A stretch of 64,000 nucleotides of DNA, taken from assembly GCA_031772625.1 (NCBI GenBank), contig CM062805.1, positions 512,162,102-512,226,101 on the forward strand, written 5' to 3'. Position numbers and translations under genes: made by a program. This DNA comes from Pinus tabuliformis. Taxonomy: Eukaryota; Streptophyta; Pinopsida; Pinales; Pinaceae. This document shows positions 9,762 through 19,004 of the stretch, in pieces; the stretch's first letter is position 1, and each line of letters opens with the position of its first letter. Under the pieces are notes generated by a model. The model worked only from the letters and a program-made list of their open reading frames with translations, made no database searches and had not been told where the DNA came from.

Positions 9762-12635
9762 CTATGACCTAGGAATTGAGGAAATATTGAATGCTGAAAA
9801 ATGTGAGGTGAGATCTTGCACTAGCGATTGATAATGCTTAAGGTGGCTTGAGAGGCAATGAATTGCATTCCTTACCTGCTTAACAATGATCTCACTATCA
9901 CCGAACACTTTAAGATATTGGACTTTAAGGCCGGTCGCCTTATATAATCCTTGGACCAAAGCTTCGTATTCGGCTGTATTATTGGTGCACTCAAATTCTA
10001 GTCTACAGGACAGCATTGTCTTTTCTCCTTGCGGACTAACCAAAATGCAACCTGCTCCTGAGCCCTCGGTGGACTTAGAGCCATCAAAATATAAAGACCA
10101 AAACAAAGGAGTATTAACAGACAAATTTACAGCTTTTTCATCATCATTAAAACATCTAGACAAATCTGTTTGTGAAAAATTCTCAATCTGAGATGTGCAA
10201 TGATTAACTGAAAAAGGAGAAGGTTGGTCAACAAAGTTGCCAAAGAATGATTCTGACGAATAATTCCCCAAAATGTTGTTGTTGAACGCAACAGGCTGGT
10301 TTTCTTGTTCGAAGTCAGTTACCGTGTGGGTCATATGTTTCTCACGAGCAATCCTGATTTGATTAGGCTTGCCTTTGTGGGGAAGCCACATATGTGACCA
10401 ATCAGTGGAAATGTACCCATGGAGTCTTTCGAACCAATCTCTGCTCAGAATTAAGCCGTAGAATTCAGGTATGTCGGCGATCAAAATATCTATTCTTTGT
10501 ACAACCCCAGGATCAGCAGACAACCTAATGGTTACGGAATTAATTTCACCCACAACGTGCACTTTGGTTCTGTCTAGCTGTACAATGTGAATGGCAGACT
10601 TCTGGGGTTCAATGTTCAGCTTAGAGCAAACTGAAGCTGGCATTATATTAGATGAGGCCCCTGAATCTATTAAACAATTGTGTAGGTTTCTATTATAAAT
10701 CTCATAAGTGAGCAGGAAGGGTGGAGTGTGAGAATTTGACTTATCTCCGATTAAGACTGAATCGGTAATTTCAACCATACCTGTGGGAGGCTGGCCTTGA
10801 TCGTTGGCAGCTCTTGTACTAGGAAGGGGAGTAGAGGGAACAGCATTTAATTCTTTGAGAAGTAGCTTTTGCTGATGTTTCAGTTTACTAAGTTCAAACA
10901 TGTTTATATTTGCCTTGGTTTTCTTCATATCATCAACAATGTTATATTCCATTGAATCGGATACCACTAGAGTCTTGGATGTTGAAGGAGAACTAGAAGT
11001 TGAAGGCTGGCTTTGAGGAACTACCACAGGTGACTTTTTTGGGGGAACTTTTTCCTTTGCTGTAGTAGCGCCTGTGCTCCTCTTCTTTGAAGTTGCCTGG
11101 GCGGGTTCAGAGGTGCTTTTACTTCTTGTAGTAACCGGAAAGGCTTCTTCTTCATTCTCCATATCAGAGTTTGGGAGTATAAAATCCCACATTCCGTGGC
11201 ATTCAGCTACTTCTTCTTCATCATCGGTCTGTGAAGGTGTTTCCTCTTCCTCTTCTTCTTGGTCCGAATCAGCGTTAGATATAACATTAGGTGGCTTTGA
11301 TTTGGTTTTCTTAAAAGTCCTAAATGGTCTTTTGCTTGAAGTTTCGGCCACCTGCTTTTTAATCTCAACCATTTCATTGGACAATGTTTTAAGGACCTTT
11401 TGTAAACCTTCCATGTCATATGGGTCCTTCGAGGTTTTCTTCTTGGAATCTTCTTTAAACGAGACTTTTTTAGCTTTTCTATCTTCTAGAGCAGCTTTCT
11501 TTTCAAGAGCATTGATGCGCTTTTCAACAGCAAGTGCTTCTTTCATATTTTCAGCTAACGTAGGTTTGCCAGCCCTGTCAACAAAGATAGCTATGTTGGC
11601 AGGTAGGGCAGTGATGTACCATTCGCTTCGGATTTGCTCACTTGGTTTAGAAGCGGTAGGGATTTTATTCAGTAGTTTATTAAATCTGGCATTAAACTCC
11701 TTTATTGGTTCCCTGTGCTCTATTCTCAAATTGGAGAGGTCATTTATTAAAGTTGCTAAGGACCTATCGTCTCCATATTTGGTGAGAAACTGCTCTTGGC
11801 ATGTATTCCAACTGGTAATGGAACCAGAAGGTAATGAAAAATACCAGGATCCTGCTGATCCTTGTAAGGTATAGGGGAAGAGTCTTACAACAACATCTTG
11901 CTCTGTCACTCCTTTTAAGTTTACTGCTAACATAAAATTGTTAATATGTTCTTCAGCTTGGGTTCCGTTATCTGGATTAAATTTAGGCAGCCATTTTTCG
12001 GGAGCATCTGGTAGATCATGCAATGGTCCGGGCATATTGACTGCACCGGGCCTAGTCCATGGATCTGCCATTGTGCTAGCGACAATGGTTGTCACTACTG
12101 TTGGAATTCCAGATGTTCGGGACGGTATCAAAGATGAGGAGTGAACAAGTTGGGATATTGATGGTGCTGATCCCCGATGAACGACAATATGTAATGGAGG
12201 AGTGGATGGTTGACTTTGCAGATTAGGAGATGAGATGGAGGATATGGAAGAAAGGTCTTCACTATCAGATCCTTCAGTGATTTTCTTTGCTTTTTTCCTT
12301 TTGGGTAAAGGGAACTCAGTGGGTTCAATACCGAGTTTCTCGCTCTGAAGTCTGGTAAGTGGATGAGATAAATTGAACTGCGAAGTCGCACTGCTTTGCG
12401 ATACTTCAGATTTCTGTGGCGAAATCGAGAAGCTCTGAAGTTTGTGGATCAGAGACTGGACTTCAGGGGATTCAAGACTCAATTGTTCTGAAATAGGATG
12501 GGTATGAGCAGTGGTGGTTGATTCTCCTTCTTCTCGATTGTGTGCTGGAGAACCAGCATGGGATTGAGAAGCAGGAGGGGATTTGGAGGGAGAATTACTC
12601 TTAGAATGGCTTACAGATTTGGGTTTGCTTGCCAT
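9762..12635 (-). CDS. gag-pol: Gag, aspartic protease and archaeal-type RNase H (polyprotein part)
   Basis: This 957-residue frame starts at the first ATG after the primer binding site, 12 bases from it. Residues 1-200 are Ser/Pro-rich and disordered-looking. The retrotransposon gag helical domain spans about 215-375 (WLPKFNPDNGTQAEEHINNF, then SAGSWYFSL). A Lys- and Glu-rich linker follows; I see no CCHC zinc knuckle. The aspartic protease active site DSGA is at 657-660. From about 846 comes an RNase H domain with YFDGS (D851), NTAEYEAL (E889) and FGDSE (D913). Its last Asp lies just beyond the stop at 9762-9764. An RNase H here, between protease and RT, is extra to the native one after RT. 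Extra archaeal-type RNase H domains are known in Tat elements. The stop is probably a mutated Gln codon. Confidence 0.92.
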   Translation of the reverse strand: MASKPKSVSHSKSNSPSKSPPASQSHAGSPAHNREEGESTTTAHTHPISEQLSLESPEVQSLIHKLQSFSISPQKSEVSQSSATSQFNLSHPLTRLQSEKLGIEPTEFPLPKRKKAKKITEGSDSEDLSSISSISSPNLQSQPSTPPLHIVVHRGSAPSISQLVHSSSLIPSRTSGIPTVVTTIVASTMADPWTRPGAVNMPGPLHDLPDAPEKWLPKFNPDNGTQAEEHINNFMLAVNLKGVTEQDVVVRLFPYTLQGSAGSWYFSLPSGSITSWNTCQEQFLTKYGDDRSLATLINDLSNLRIEHREPIKEFNARFNKLLNKIPTASKPSEQIRSEWYITALPANIAIFVDRAGKPTLAENMKEALAVEKRINALEKKAALEDRKAKKVSFKEDSKKKTSKDPYDMEGLQKVLKTLSNEMVEIKKQVAETSSKRPFRTFKKTKSKPPNVISNADSDQEEEEEETPSQTDDEEEVAECHGMWDFILPNSDMENEEEAFPVTTRSKSTSEPAQATSKKRSTGATTAKEKVPPKKSPVVVPQSQPSTSSSPSTSKTLVVSDSMEYNIVDDMKKTKANINMFELSKLKHQQKLLLKELNAVPSTPLPSTRAANDQGQPPTGMVEITDSVLIGDKSNSHTPPFLLTYEIYNRNLHNCLIDSGASSNIMPASVCSKLNIEPQKSAIHIVQLDRTKVHVVGEINSVTIRLSADPGVVQRIDILIADIPEFYGLILSRDWFERLHGYISTDWSHMWLPHKGKPNQIRIAREKHMTHTVTDFEQENQPVAFNNNILGNYSSESFFGNFVDQPSPFSVNHCTSQIENFSQTDLSRCFNDDEKAVNLSVNTPLFWSLYFDGSKSTEGSGAGCILVSPQGEKTMLSCRLEFECTNNTAEYEALVQGLYKATGLKVQYLKVFGDSEIIVKQVRNAIHCLSSHLKHYQSLVQDLTSHFSAFNISSIPRS

Positions 12636-12646
12636 TCACAGTCGAT

Positions 12647-12664
12647 GCCCTCCTTCTAGCGCCA
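12647..12664 (-). other. Primer binding site of the Tat-like element
   Basis: Sense sequence TGGCGCTAGAAGGAGGGC begins four bases after the end of the 5' LTR. Position and the opening TGG, complementary to a tRNA CCA end, support a primer site. It is not the initiator-Met type (TGGTATCAGAGC). I cannot name the priming tRNA from memory with confidence. Confidence 0.75.
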
Positions 12665-13572
12665 AAAATGTTGATGCCCCGAAAATCGTTGCAACAACAT
12701 TGGGGAAACCACCCGGTCCGGACCTTAGTGCAGCTCCTTTTCCGTTTGGAATAGTGGCTCCGACTGGGGATAATGGGACCAGTTTCCCAGAAATATAGAT
12801 AAATGGGATGGATGAGTGACTTCTGAATTAAGCTAGCGGTAAGCGATGGACTTAAACTATTAGCAAGAATATAACAACTAAAATCTATCCCGGGGTCTTA
12901 TCAATCTTTCAAAGCGTAGCGTTTGATAATCTATGCTTTAAGGCAGGCATATAGATGACTCTAACACTAAAGCATAGAGGTTTAAATCATTTAAGATTGC
13001 TCTGCATAATTAGTTATGCAGAGCGATAATAGCGAATTACTACACTTATTCATTTATATCATTGGCACACGCATGATTAAAAGAGATAACAAATCACAAA
13101 ACATTCAATAGTGAAATGAAATGAAGATTTGTTGTTATATCGCATACATGTATTCAACAATAGCAAAGATAATAACACAGCAATTCATATAAAAAGAAAG
13201 AATGCAGATGCAGATAAAAGTACCATGTAAGCTGCTCAACAATCCAGTGTATCAATCGCTATGTCGCAGTTCTTCCTTCAAACCAGAAAGCATTCCAAAC
13301 AAGAGACAATAGTGCACAATTGAATATAACAGCCTTCTCGTTAAATTAAGAACTATTGGTCGAATTTCACAAAAGAATATAGGCTGAAGCACAGTAGTGC
13401 AAACTTCAGCTTTTAAGTCTGTTACAAAATTTTTACGACCCTTTCCAAAACAATGAAAGGGTCTATAAATACTATGCTAATCTAAATATCTAAAAAAAAC
13501 TGAAAAGATACTAAATTGGCATTAACAAATATCATCATCTTTTCTGGCGATCTGGCAGTCGGCGGCGATGCT

Positions 13573-16500
13573 TCATTCGGTGGTCTCTTTGCCTTTACTC
13601 CTTCGCTGACATATCGCCAGCATTGGCTCTACTTCTGGTGGAGTGTTGAGACGCGAAGTTAGCTGGGCATCATATGTGGCATCCTGAATGTCGGAAATCA
13701 GGTATCGGAGGGCATCTGTTAAACAGTTAAGAGTCGACCTTTGAGAGTGTGGTGTAATCAGAAAGAGCCAGTATGTGTCGGTGGTTAAAGTATTTACTCC
13801 AGCGATTAACCTTCCTTGTTTCTCCAGATCAGGATAATTTCTCTGCTCAAGCATGTTTGCTGTTGTTATGCTTCCAGGTGTGCACTGGGAGATCATGTTT
13901 GCCAGATAAAGTGTGTCGTTGACTAGATTGATCATGTTGCTGGCAATCATTTTACATCTTGAGGCCGCCCTTTCCGCTTTCATTACCTGGGTGTTCCATT
14001 CCATGAAGAGTATGTCCTTGTACGCTTCATAAATTCGGGGGAAGTTTGCCACTTTCCCTTCTTCAGAATCTTGCCACTCAAGATATTCGGATATGGTATC
14101 TTCGGCCTGATCTAGCTCATTTTTGGCTTTCTCTATCTGCTGACATACTGCTGTGGATGTTTCGCATAATGACTCAGCGTCAGTAAGTTGTCAGCATAAG
14201 AGCATGATCTGAGATATTAATGCGCCATTTATTCGAGTTGCCTCTGCTCTGAAATCGTTAACACTCTGGGCGTCCTTGATGCTTTCGAGCTATGCTGATA
14301 GCTGATCTATTTGCTCATCTTTTGATTTCATTATCAGCTCATTCACCGTTCTCAACTGTGCCAATGTCTCTGACAATTCATTCTACCTCTGGACTGCGTT
14401 CTGTTCTTCGATTTGCAGTTGCTGGGTTAACAAATTGTTTTCTTGTTGTTGAGCCAGCAACTGCTCTTCTACCTGTGCTGCCTTGTTTTTCGCCTCAATT
14501 ACTTCTGCCTGTAATGCATAAATTTCATGGTCCTTAGTCTTTAACATAAGACTCACCTCTGATGCTTTGTCGATAGTTGCTGCCGAATAAGCTCCCGCGA
14601 ATTGCGATAGCTTAGTTAGATCATCAGAGGGGTCCAATTCCCCTTTCGAGACCACATTGCCCGTGACTGTTTGCTCAGGAGAAATAGAAGGTTGATCAAG
14701 CCTTCGTCTCTTCCTAGAGCGCCTAACAATGGCTTTATGCTTTGGGCTGTAGAAAATATCTAGGGGAGGAATTTCTTCCACCTGGAGATCAACTTGATCG
14801 GATGGGTCTTGAGTGATTACCTCGACATCCTGTGAAATGGGTGGGCCGCTGGTTCTTTCTAGAACCTGAGAAGAAGTAGTATCGGGAGCATTGCTTGTTT
14901 TAGAGATGTCTGAGTCTTTGGAGGCTTCCTTACCACTGATAATGGAATCGAATTGGTTCCATTCTTTAATCAATTCAGGATCAGTGGAGGTTTGCTCATG
15001 TTGCTATGTGTGGGCCTTGCTCCGTTCTTTTTCTTGTTCTGCCCTCTGCTGCTCCTCCTGCACTTTCCGCTGCTGCTCCTCCAATTCCTTTTTCTGCCTA
15101 TCTTCCCATTCTTTCTTTGCTTTCTCTTCTTCTTTCTCCTTCCTCTGTTCCTCTATCTCTTTCTTCTTTCTTTGCTCTTGATCTTTCTGTGCCTTTTGCT
15201 GCCTTTCTAACTGCTCCTTTTTCTGCCTTTCTGCCTGCAGCTTGTTTTGCCTTTCCTCCTGATGTTTATCATGTTCTTTAGTTGTAACATGAGGTGAACG
15301 TATCTGCTGCCGACCAGGCTCTCTTGAGGAAGATGCTGGGGTTGTGGATAATAAATCTAGAGGCAGAGTTTGCAACCTCTTCTCTCTAAGTTTATTAAAC
15401 TCAGTTAACGCCTCATCATTGTATCTTACTGCAGCAAGCTGTTTGGTTTGGCTTATTGAACTGGCACCTACGAACAAGTCATCAAACACGTCTTCTTGAT
15501 GGACAATCTTTGACAGTTTGGCCTGTTCCAGGGCAATGAAAGCAGTCTTGTTTGGATCATAGAGTCTGTTTGGAATAGTGGCCAAGGATATCATTTGGAG
15601 TTTTGTTGCTTCTTTTTCTGCATGCTTGTAGTTAAGTAAAGTATAAACTCCAATTCTTAAAGGAAAAGGGGGCCAACCTCTTTTCTTCTCCTCTTTGAGA
15701 GTTTGTGTGACACTCTCGGACATAATCTGGTAGCAGATTTCCTGGGCTAACAGTTTGTCTGGGATGTATAAAGGGAGAACGTGTGGCCTAGCTTTGCTTC
15801 CAAAAACTCTAATATAGGTGAAATGCTCTTCCCCGAACCAATTTGCTAAGGCTGGTAAGTCAAAAGAAGCTTCATGAGAAATTCTTGGGATAGGTCTGTC
15901 GAAAATAGAATAGTGAATGGGCACCATGAAACCATTGCAAATTTGATACAAATGGTCCTTGTAAGAGGACTTCCACAATTTCCGATGGTACAAATGGATG
16001 GGTGTCGGATCATGGGTGGTCCATCTCCATCCGAGGACAGGAAACTCAGAATTAAAACACAGGGTATCCATAATGTAGGCAGAGTAATAAAACGGTGGGA
16101 TTTTCCTTTCGCTGACTATGGTTTTGGCTCTAAATTCACGAACAGCTATGACCAATTTATCAGACAGAATAGTGGCCCAATTCATAATTGTACTATTGAC
16201 AGCCGCTTCCATTAGGGGAACCATGTCAATATGGATATTAGCGGAGTCATGTAATCCCCACAATCTACACATCATAATCCCCGCATAGCAATAGGGAGAA
16301 GCCAAAGAAGCATTGGAGTACTTAACCGAACTTTCATGCTTGTGTTTGGCTGGGTTCTGCCTCCAATCTCGGAGGGGTTCGGATGGTGATTCATTCTCGT
16401 TTACGAACTTCTCCACGAAGGCTCTGTTATAGACTAGCTCTGGTTCAGGCAAATGATACATTCGCCTCAGGTCATCAGGCTTGAACGACCCGAAAATACT

Positions 16501-16851
16501 TCCATCCTTTGTATGAAAAGTTCTATCAGTGAGAGGAATTTCCTCAATCGCCCAGCGTACCACATCAGTGAAAGGTAGGACCTGCTCTCTTGCTGCTATT
16601 CTGTGCAAAAAGGAGTCGGCCAAGTCTTTGAGAGTTGCATCAGACTTCCTTTGTTTATCCATGCTAGCCTCTGTCACTGTCTTCGTCGGTTGCTCGGCTT
16701 CTAACAGATTATATGTACCTTGCCATGTAGTGCTAGGAAGACCGGTGCATGTAGTATCTGAGATTAGGCCTTTCTTCGAAACTGTGGCAGCTTGACCTGC
16801 GACGGGTGCTGCAGTAGAACCCGCAGCCTTCTTGAACTTCTTCCCCATCAT
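13573..16851 (-). pseudogene. LTR-encoded ORF of unknown function, 5' LTR copy (three stops)
   Basis: One reading frame of 1,092 codons, without frameshift, runs through most of the 5' LTR in the gag-pol direction. It starts at MMGKKFKKAAG. Three stops break it: 15,004-15,006, 14,383-14,385 and 14,191-14,193. Each is a sense codon in the other LTR. Residues about 75-500 look globular, mixed helix and strand with many aromatics (for example DDLRRMYHLPEPE near 126). Residues 525-612 form a strongly charged Glu/Gln/Lys/Arg coiled coil. A basic RRSRKRRR stretch near 710-717 could be a nuclear localisation signal. A second coiled coil follows, and a distinct last domain of about 160 residues starts near 934. 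I see no RT, protease, transposase or zinc-finger motif and do not recognise the family. Confidence 0.85.
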
Positions 16852-17220
16852 GTTCAGGCTTTTTTCGACAGCTGAACTCTACACAAATGCAAGAGAAATC
16901 GTAACGAGGAAATAACAATGACAACCCATAACGGGAAAGATATAACACTTGAAGCGTGGCAAGATCAATTCTAAAAGGGGCTACGGATCTAATTATTTAA
17001 GAAGACACCGCAGATACAATGATGGTGATTTTACGGCCTGCAACTCCATAAATGACCATTACATCGTTATTAGGCTGAATGACCCCTTAAAGCGTGCAAC
17101 AGATTTTTTAAAGGTCTAATCGTAAGTGTTCGTTAAATCGAAGGGGCAAAGTTTTAATTACGAATGCATTACCTTATCCCTGCATTTAACGACATTTTGA
17201 AATCTGTGCTTTATCAACCG

Positions 17221-17233
17221 GATTTAAATATAA
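17221..17233 (-). promoter_or_regulatory. Possible TATA element of the 5' LTR
   Basis: Sense TTATATTTAAATC lies about 370 bases before the start codon of the LTR-encoded ORF and about 680 bases after the LTR start. It follows the motif array in sense direction. The placement suits a core promoter, but the match is loose and AT-rich DNA gives many such sites. Confidence 0.3.
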
Positions 17234-17283
17234 CTTAAAAGCTTGAAGCAATCACCTTGTAAGAACTCTAATCATCGTTACAC

Positions 17284-17660
17284 GTCATCGCATCGCATTG
17301 GGGTGTAAGTGATACTATCATTTGGGAGCTGTTTTGGCGAATGCCGATTGCGACATCGCATCGAATTAGCGCATGAGCACATTACCAGATGTATGTCAAA
17401 TGATTTGCCGACTTCCGATTGCGATATCACATCGCATCGGGGAAAAGACCTGCGCATCCTATGAAAGTGTTTGGGATTCCGCCGACTACCGATAGCGATA
17501 TCGCATTGGGTCGGGGCTTATAACTTTAAGGCGTTTTTCCACAAGAGGAAGCGCCGATAACCGATTGCAGATATCACATCGCATCGGGGTGTAAGATATG
17601 TGCTCTTTTTGTGTGTGCATTGAATACCGCCGATCGCCGATAGTGATATCGCATCGGCAA
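17284..17660 (-). promoter_or_regulatory. Motif array in the U3 part of the 5' LTR
   Basis: This is the twin of the array at 4,926-5,300. Copies lie near 17,285, 17,343, 17,415, 17,487, 17,561 and 17,629 with spacing near 70 bp. The cores are GCGATATCGC, GCGACATCGC or GATATCACATCGCATCGG. The CpG positions vary between copies. It lies where U3 enhancers are expected. Confidence 0.55.
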
Positions 17661-17915
17661 GGACCAAGGTGATATTTAAATGTGTTTCTCTTGTTATTGC
17701 GTCATGCGATCTTGCGATTGCTTTTTCGCATTAACCAAAAATTGCTTGATATTTTATTCAAAAAGGCTCTCATTCACAAATTCATTTGATTATCGTACCT
17801 TTTTTGAACAAATTCATTAATGCCAATTAAATTTTTTTAAAAGGGACCCATTTCATATGTTAATTGTTTGTGAATGAAAATGTTATGAAATGGGGGGTTG
17901 TTGTAGGGCACAACA

Positions 17916-17920
17916 GGTTT
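17916..17920. repeat. Target site duplication, right copy
   Basis: GGTTT directly follows the right LTR and matches 307-311. Confidence 0.95.
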
Positions 17921-18275
17921 GTAGTTTGAGTTTTTGTTGTCAAGTCCACTTCATCACTCCCTCCCTGATTTATTTTCCAGTTTCATAAACCCATTCCCTA
18001 ACCCCATATCCCTAATTCTCATTAACCCTATATCCCTAATTCTCATTATCCCAAACCCTAGCTACATGTTCCTAAACCCTAATTGCTGTCCCAAAGAGCC
18101 TAAATACTATTCCTTAAACCCCTTATTCCCCAAATCCTGTTAACAAACATTCCCAAAACCCCTCATATCCTCTCCCTCCACAGTCCCTTATACATTTTCA
18201 TACATTTGGCAGCAAAATTTAAGACACCTTACATCTCTTCATACTCATCTAAGAGAACTCAAACATTTGGCAAAC
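17921..18275 (+). other. Pyrimidine-rich leader before a broken ORF
   Basis: C/T-rich DNA contains many CCCTAA- and CCCTAT-like words among longer spacers. They are too irregular for a telomeric array. It leads into the ATG at 18,276 and resembles the leader of an older retrotransposon whose left part is 1-311. Confidence 0.5.
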
Positions 18276-19004
18276 ATGGAATCTGATCCTTCCTATGACT
18301 GAGATGAGGAGACACACAGTGATTCTCCTACAGAAATGCATGCACCAAGGAGACCTCACAAGGGTGGTAAACATAACCGGGAGGAGCCCACTTCACTTGC
18401 CGAGTTGCAGCAGCAGCAAAACGAGTACTATCTCCACCTGGGGTGGAAAGGGGTCTCATTTTTGCCATCGGTAGAGTAGGTAAAAGACAAGGGTAAGAAG
18501 CCCTTGCATGATGAGGGACCTTCAGGAGGTCAAGAGGCAGATTTCATCCTCATTCAGGATGATGACATAGATTTGGGCTCACAAAGCTCAAAGCTCAAAG
18601 AAGTCATTCGGGAGAAGCAAGATGAAATTCATCATTTGTCTCTCAATCTGGAAAGAGCCAAATGGATAATTAACTATTTGGAGTAGAGGTATAAACAACT
18701 AGAAGATCAACAAATCAACATGGAGCTCCAAAACATGATGGCAAAACGACAAGCTGCCAAGAATAGGAAAACCATGTTGACAACACTTGAACAAGAAATC
18801 CAAGCTGATCATGAATCTTGGCTTGAAAGGACAAATATCCACTTGGAGAGGATGCTGGATAAGGCCATCAATGAGAAAACTATGTTGAGAAACATGGCAT
18901 ATCACTACTTGTTAAGAAATATGGTTTTCCAAGCAAGAATCAGGAACTTGAAGGCCAAGTTGAAGAAGGCATCAAGGAGGCAAAAAGTGCAAGATAAACT
19001 TTAG
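18276..19004 (+). pseudogene. Broken ORF for an acidic coiled-coil protein
   Basis: A 243-codon frame opens with MESDPSYD and ends at 19,004. It is interrupted by stops at 18,300-18,302, 18,477-18,479 and 18,684-18,686 but has no frameshift. The first third is Asp/Glu/Ser/His-rich. A short Gln run (LAELQQQQNEYYLHL) follows, then an acidic stretch (FILIQDDDIDLG). The rest is predicted coiled coil rich in Leu, Lys, Glu and Gln, with a basic carboxy end. I recognise no enzyme motif. It could be a gag-like or accessory protein of the older retrotransposon that the Tat-like element landed in. Confidence 0.5.

Larger units (their letters stand above)
312..17915 (-). mobile_element. Complete Tat-like Ty3/gypsy LTR retrotransposon with giant LTRs
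   Basis: The element runs on the minus strand. Its two LTRs are 5.25 kb each, begin TGTTG and end CAACA, and are flanked by a perfect 5-bp target duplication (GGTTT at 307-311 and 17,916-17,920). In sense order it has the 5' LTR (17,915-12,669), primer binding site, gag, protease, archaeal-type RNase H, reverse transcriptase, native RNase H and integrase. A 1.07-kb noncoding tail and the 3' LTR (5,556-312) follow. Two RNase H domains point to the Tat lineage of Ty3/gypsy. The LTRs differ at about 1% of positions by eye, so the insertion is fairly recent on the gymnosperm time scale. The internal frame has four stops, so this copy is not autonomous now. Confidence 0.95.
12669..17915 (-). repeat. 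5' LTR (5,247 bp)
   Basis: This right-hand LTR is the 5' LTR in sense direction. It begins (sense) TGTTGTGCCC and ends GGGGCATCAACA. From the sense start it holds a motif array (17,284-17,660), a possible TATA element near 17,221-17,233, then the long LTR-encoded ORF (16,851-13,573), then about 900 bp to the LTR end. If transcription begins just after the TATA-like site, the ORF lies in the R/U5 part of the genomic RNA. Confidence 0.95.

Noticed and set aside
11074-11874. 266-codon open frame on the plus strand
   Set aside because: It lies exactly opposite the gag frame, is Ser/Leu/Phe-rich and has no recognisable domain. It is the antisense shadow of a low-complexity Lys/Glu/Ser-rich gag.
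14891-15281. Overlapping plus-strand frames rich in Cys, Leu, Phe and Ser
   Set aside because: They are antisense to the Glu/Gln/Lys coiled coil of the LTR-encoded ORF, and the same frames appear in the other LTR. Reverse complements of GAG/CAG/AAG codons always give such Leu/Phe/Cys-rich readings.
12669-17915. Segmental duplication of chromosomal DNA as the explanation for the two 5.2-kb copies
   Set aside because: The copies start TGTTG, end CAACA, flank a gag-pol body with a primer site at the right place, and are bounded by a 5-bp target duplication. All of this fits LTRs.
17990-18130. Interstitial telomere repeat (CCCTAA words)
   Set aside because: The words are separated by varying spacers and include CCCTAT and CCCCTT forms. 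There is no run of consecutive TTTAGGG units.
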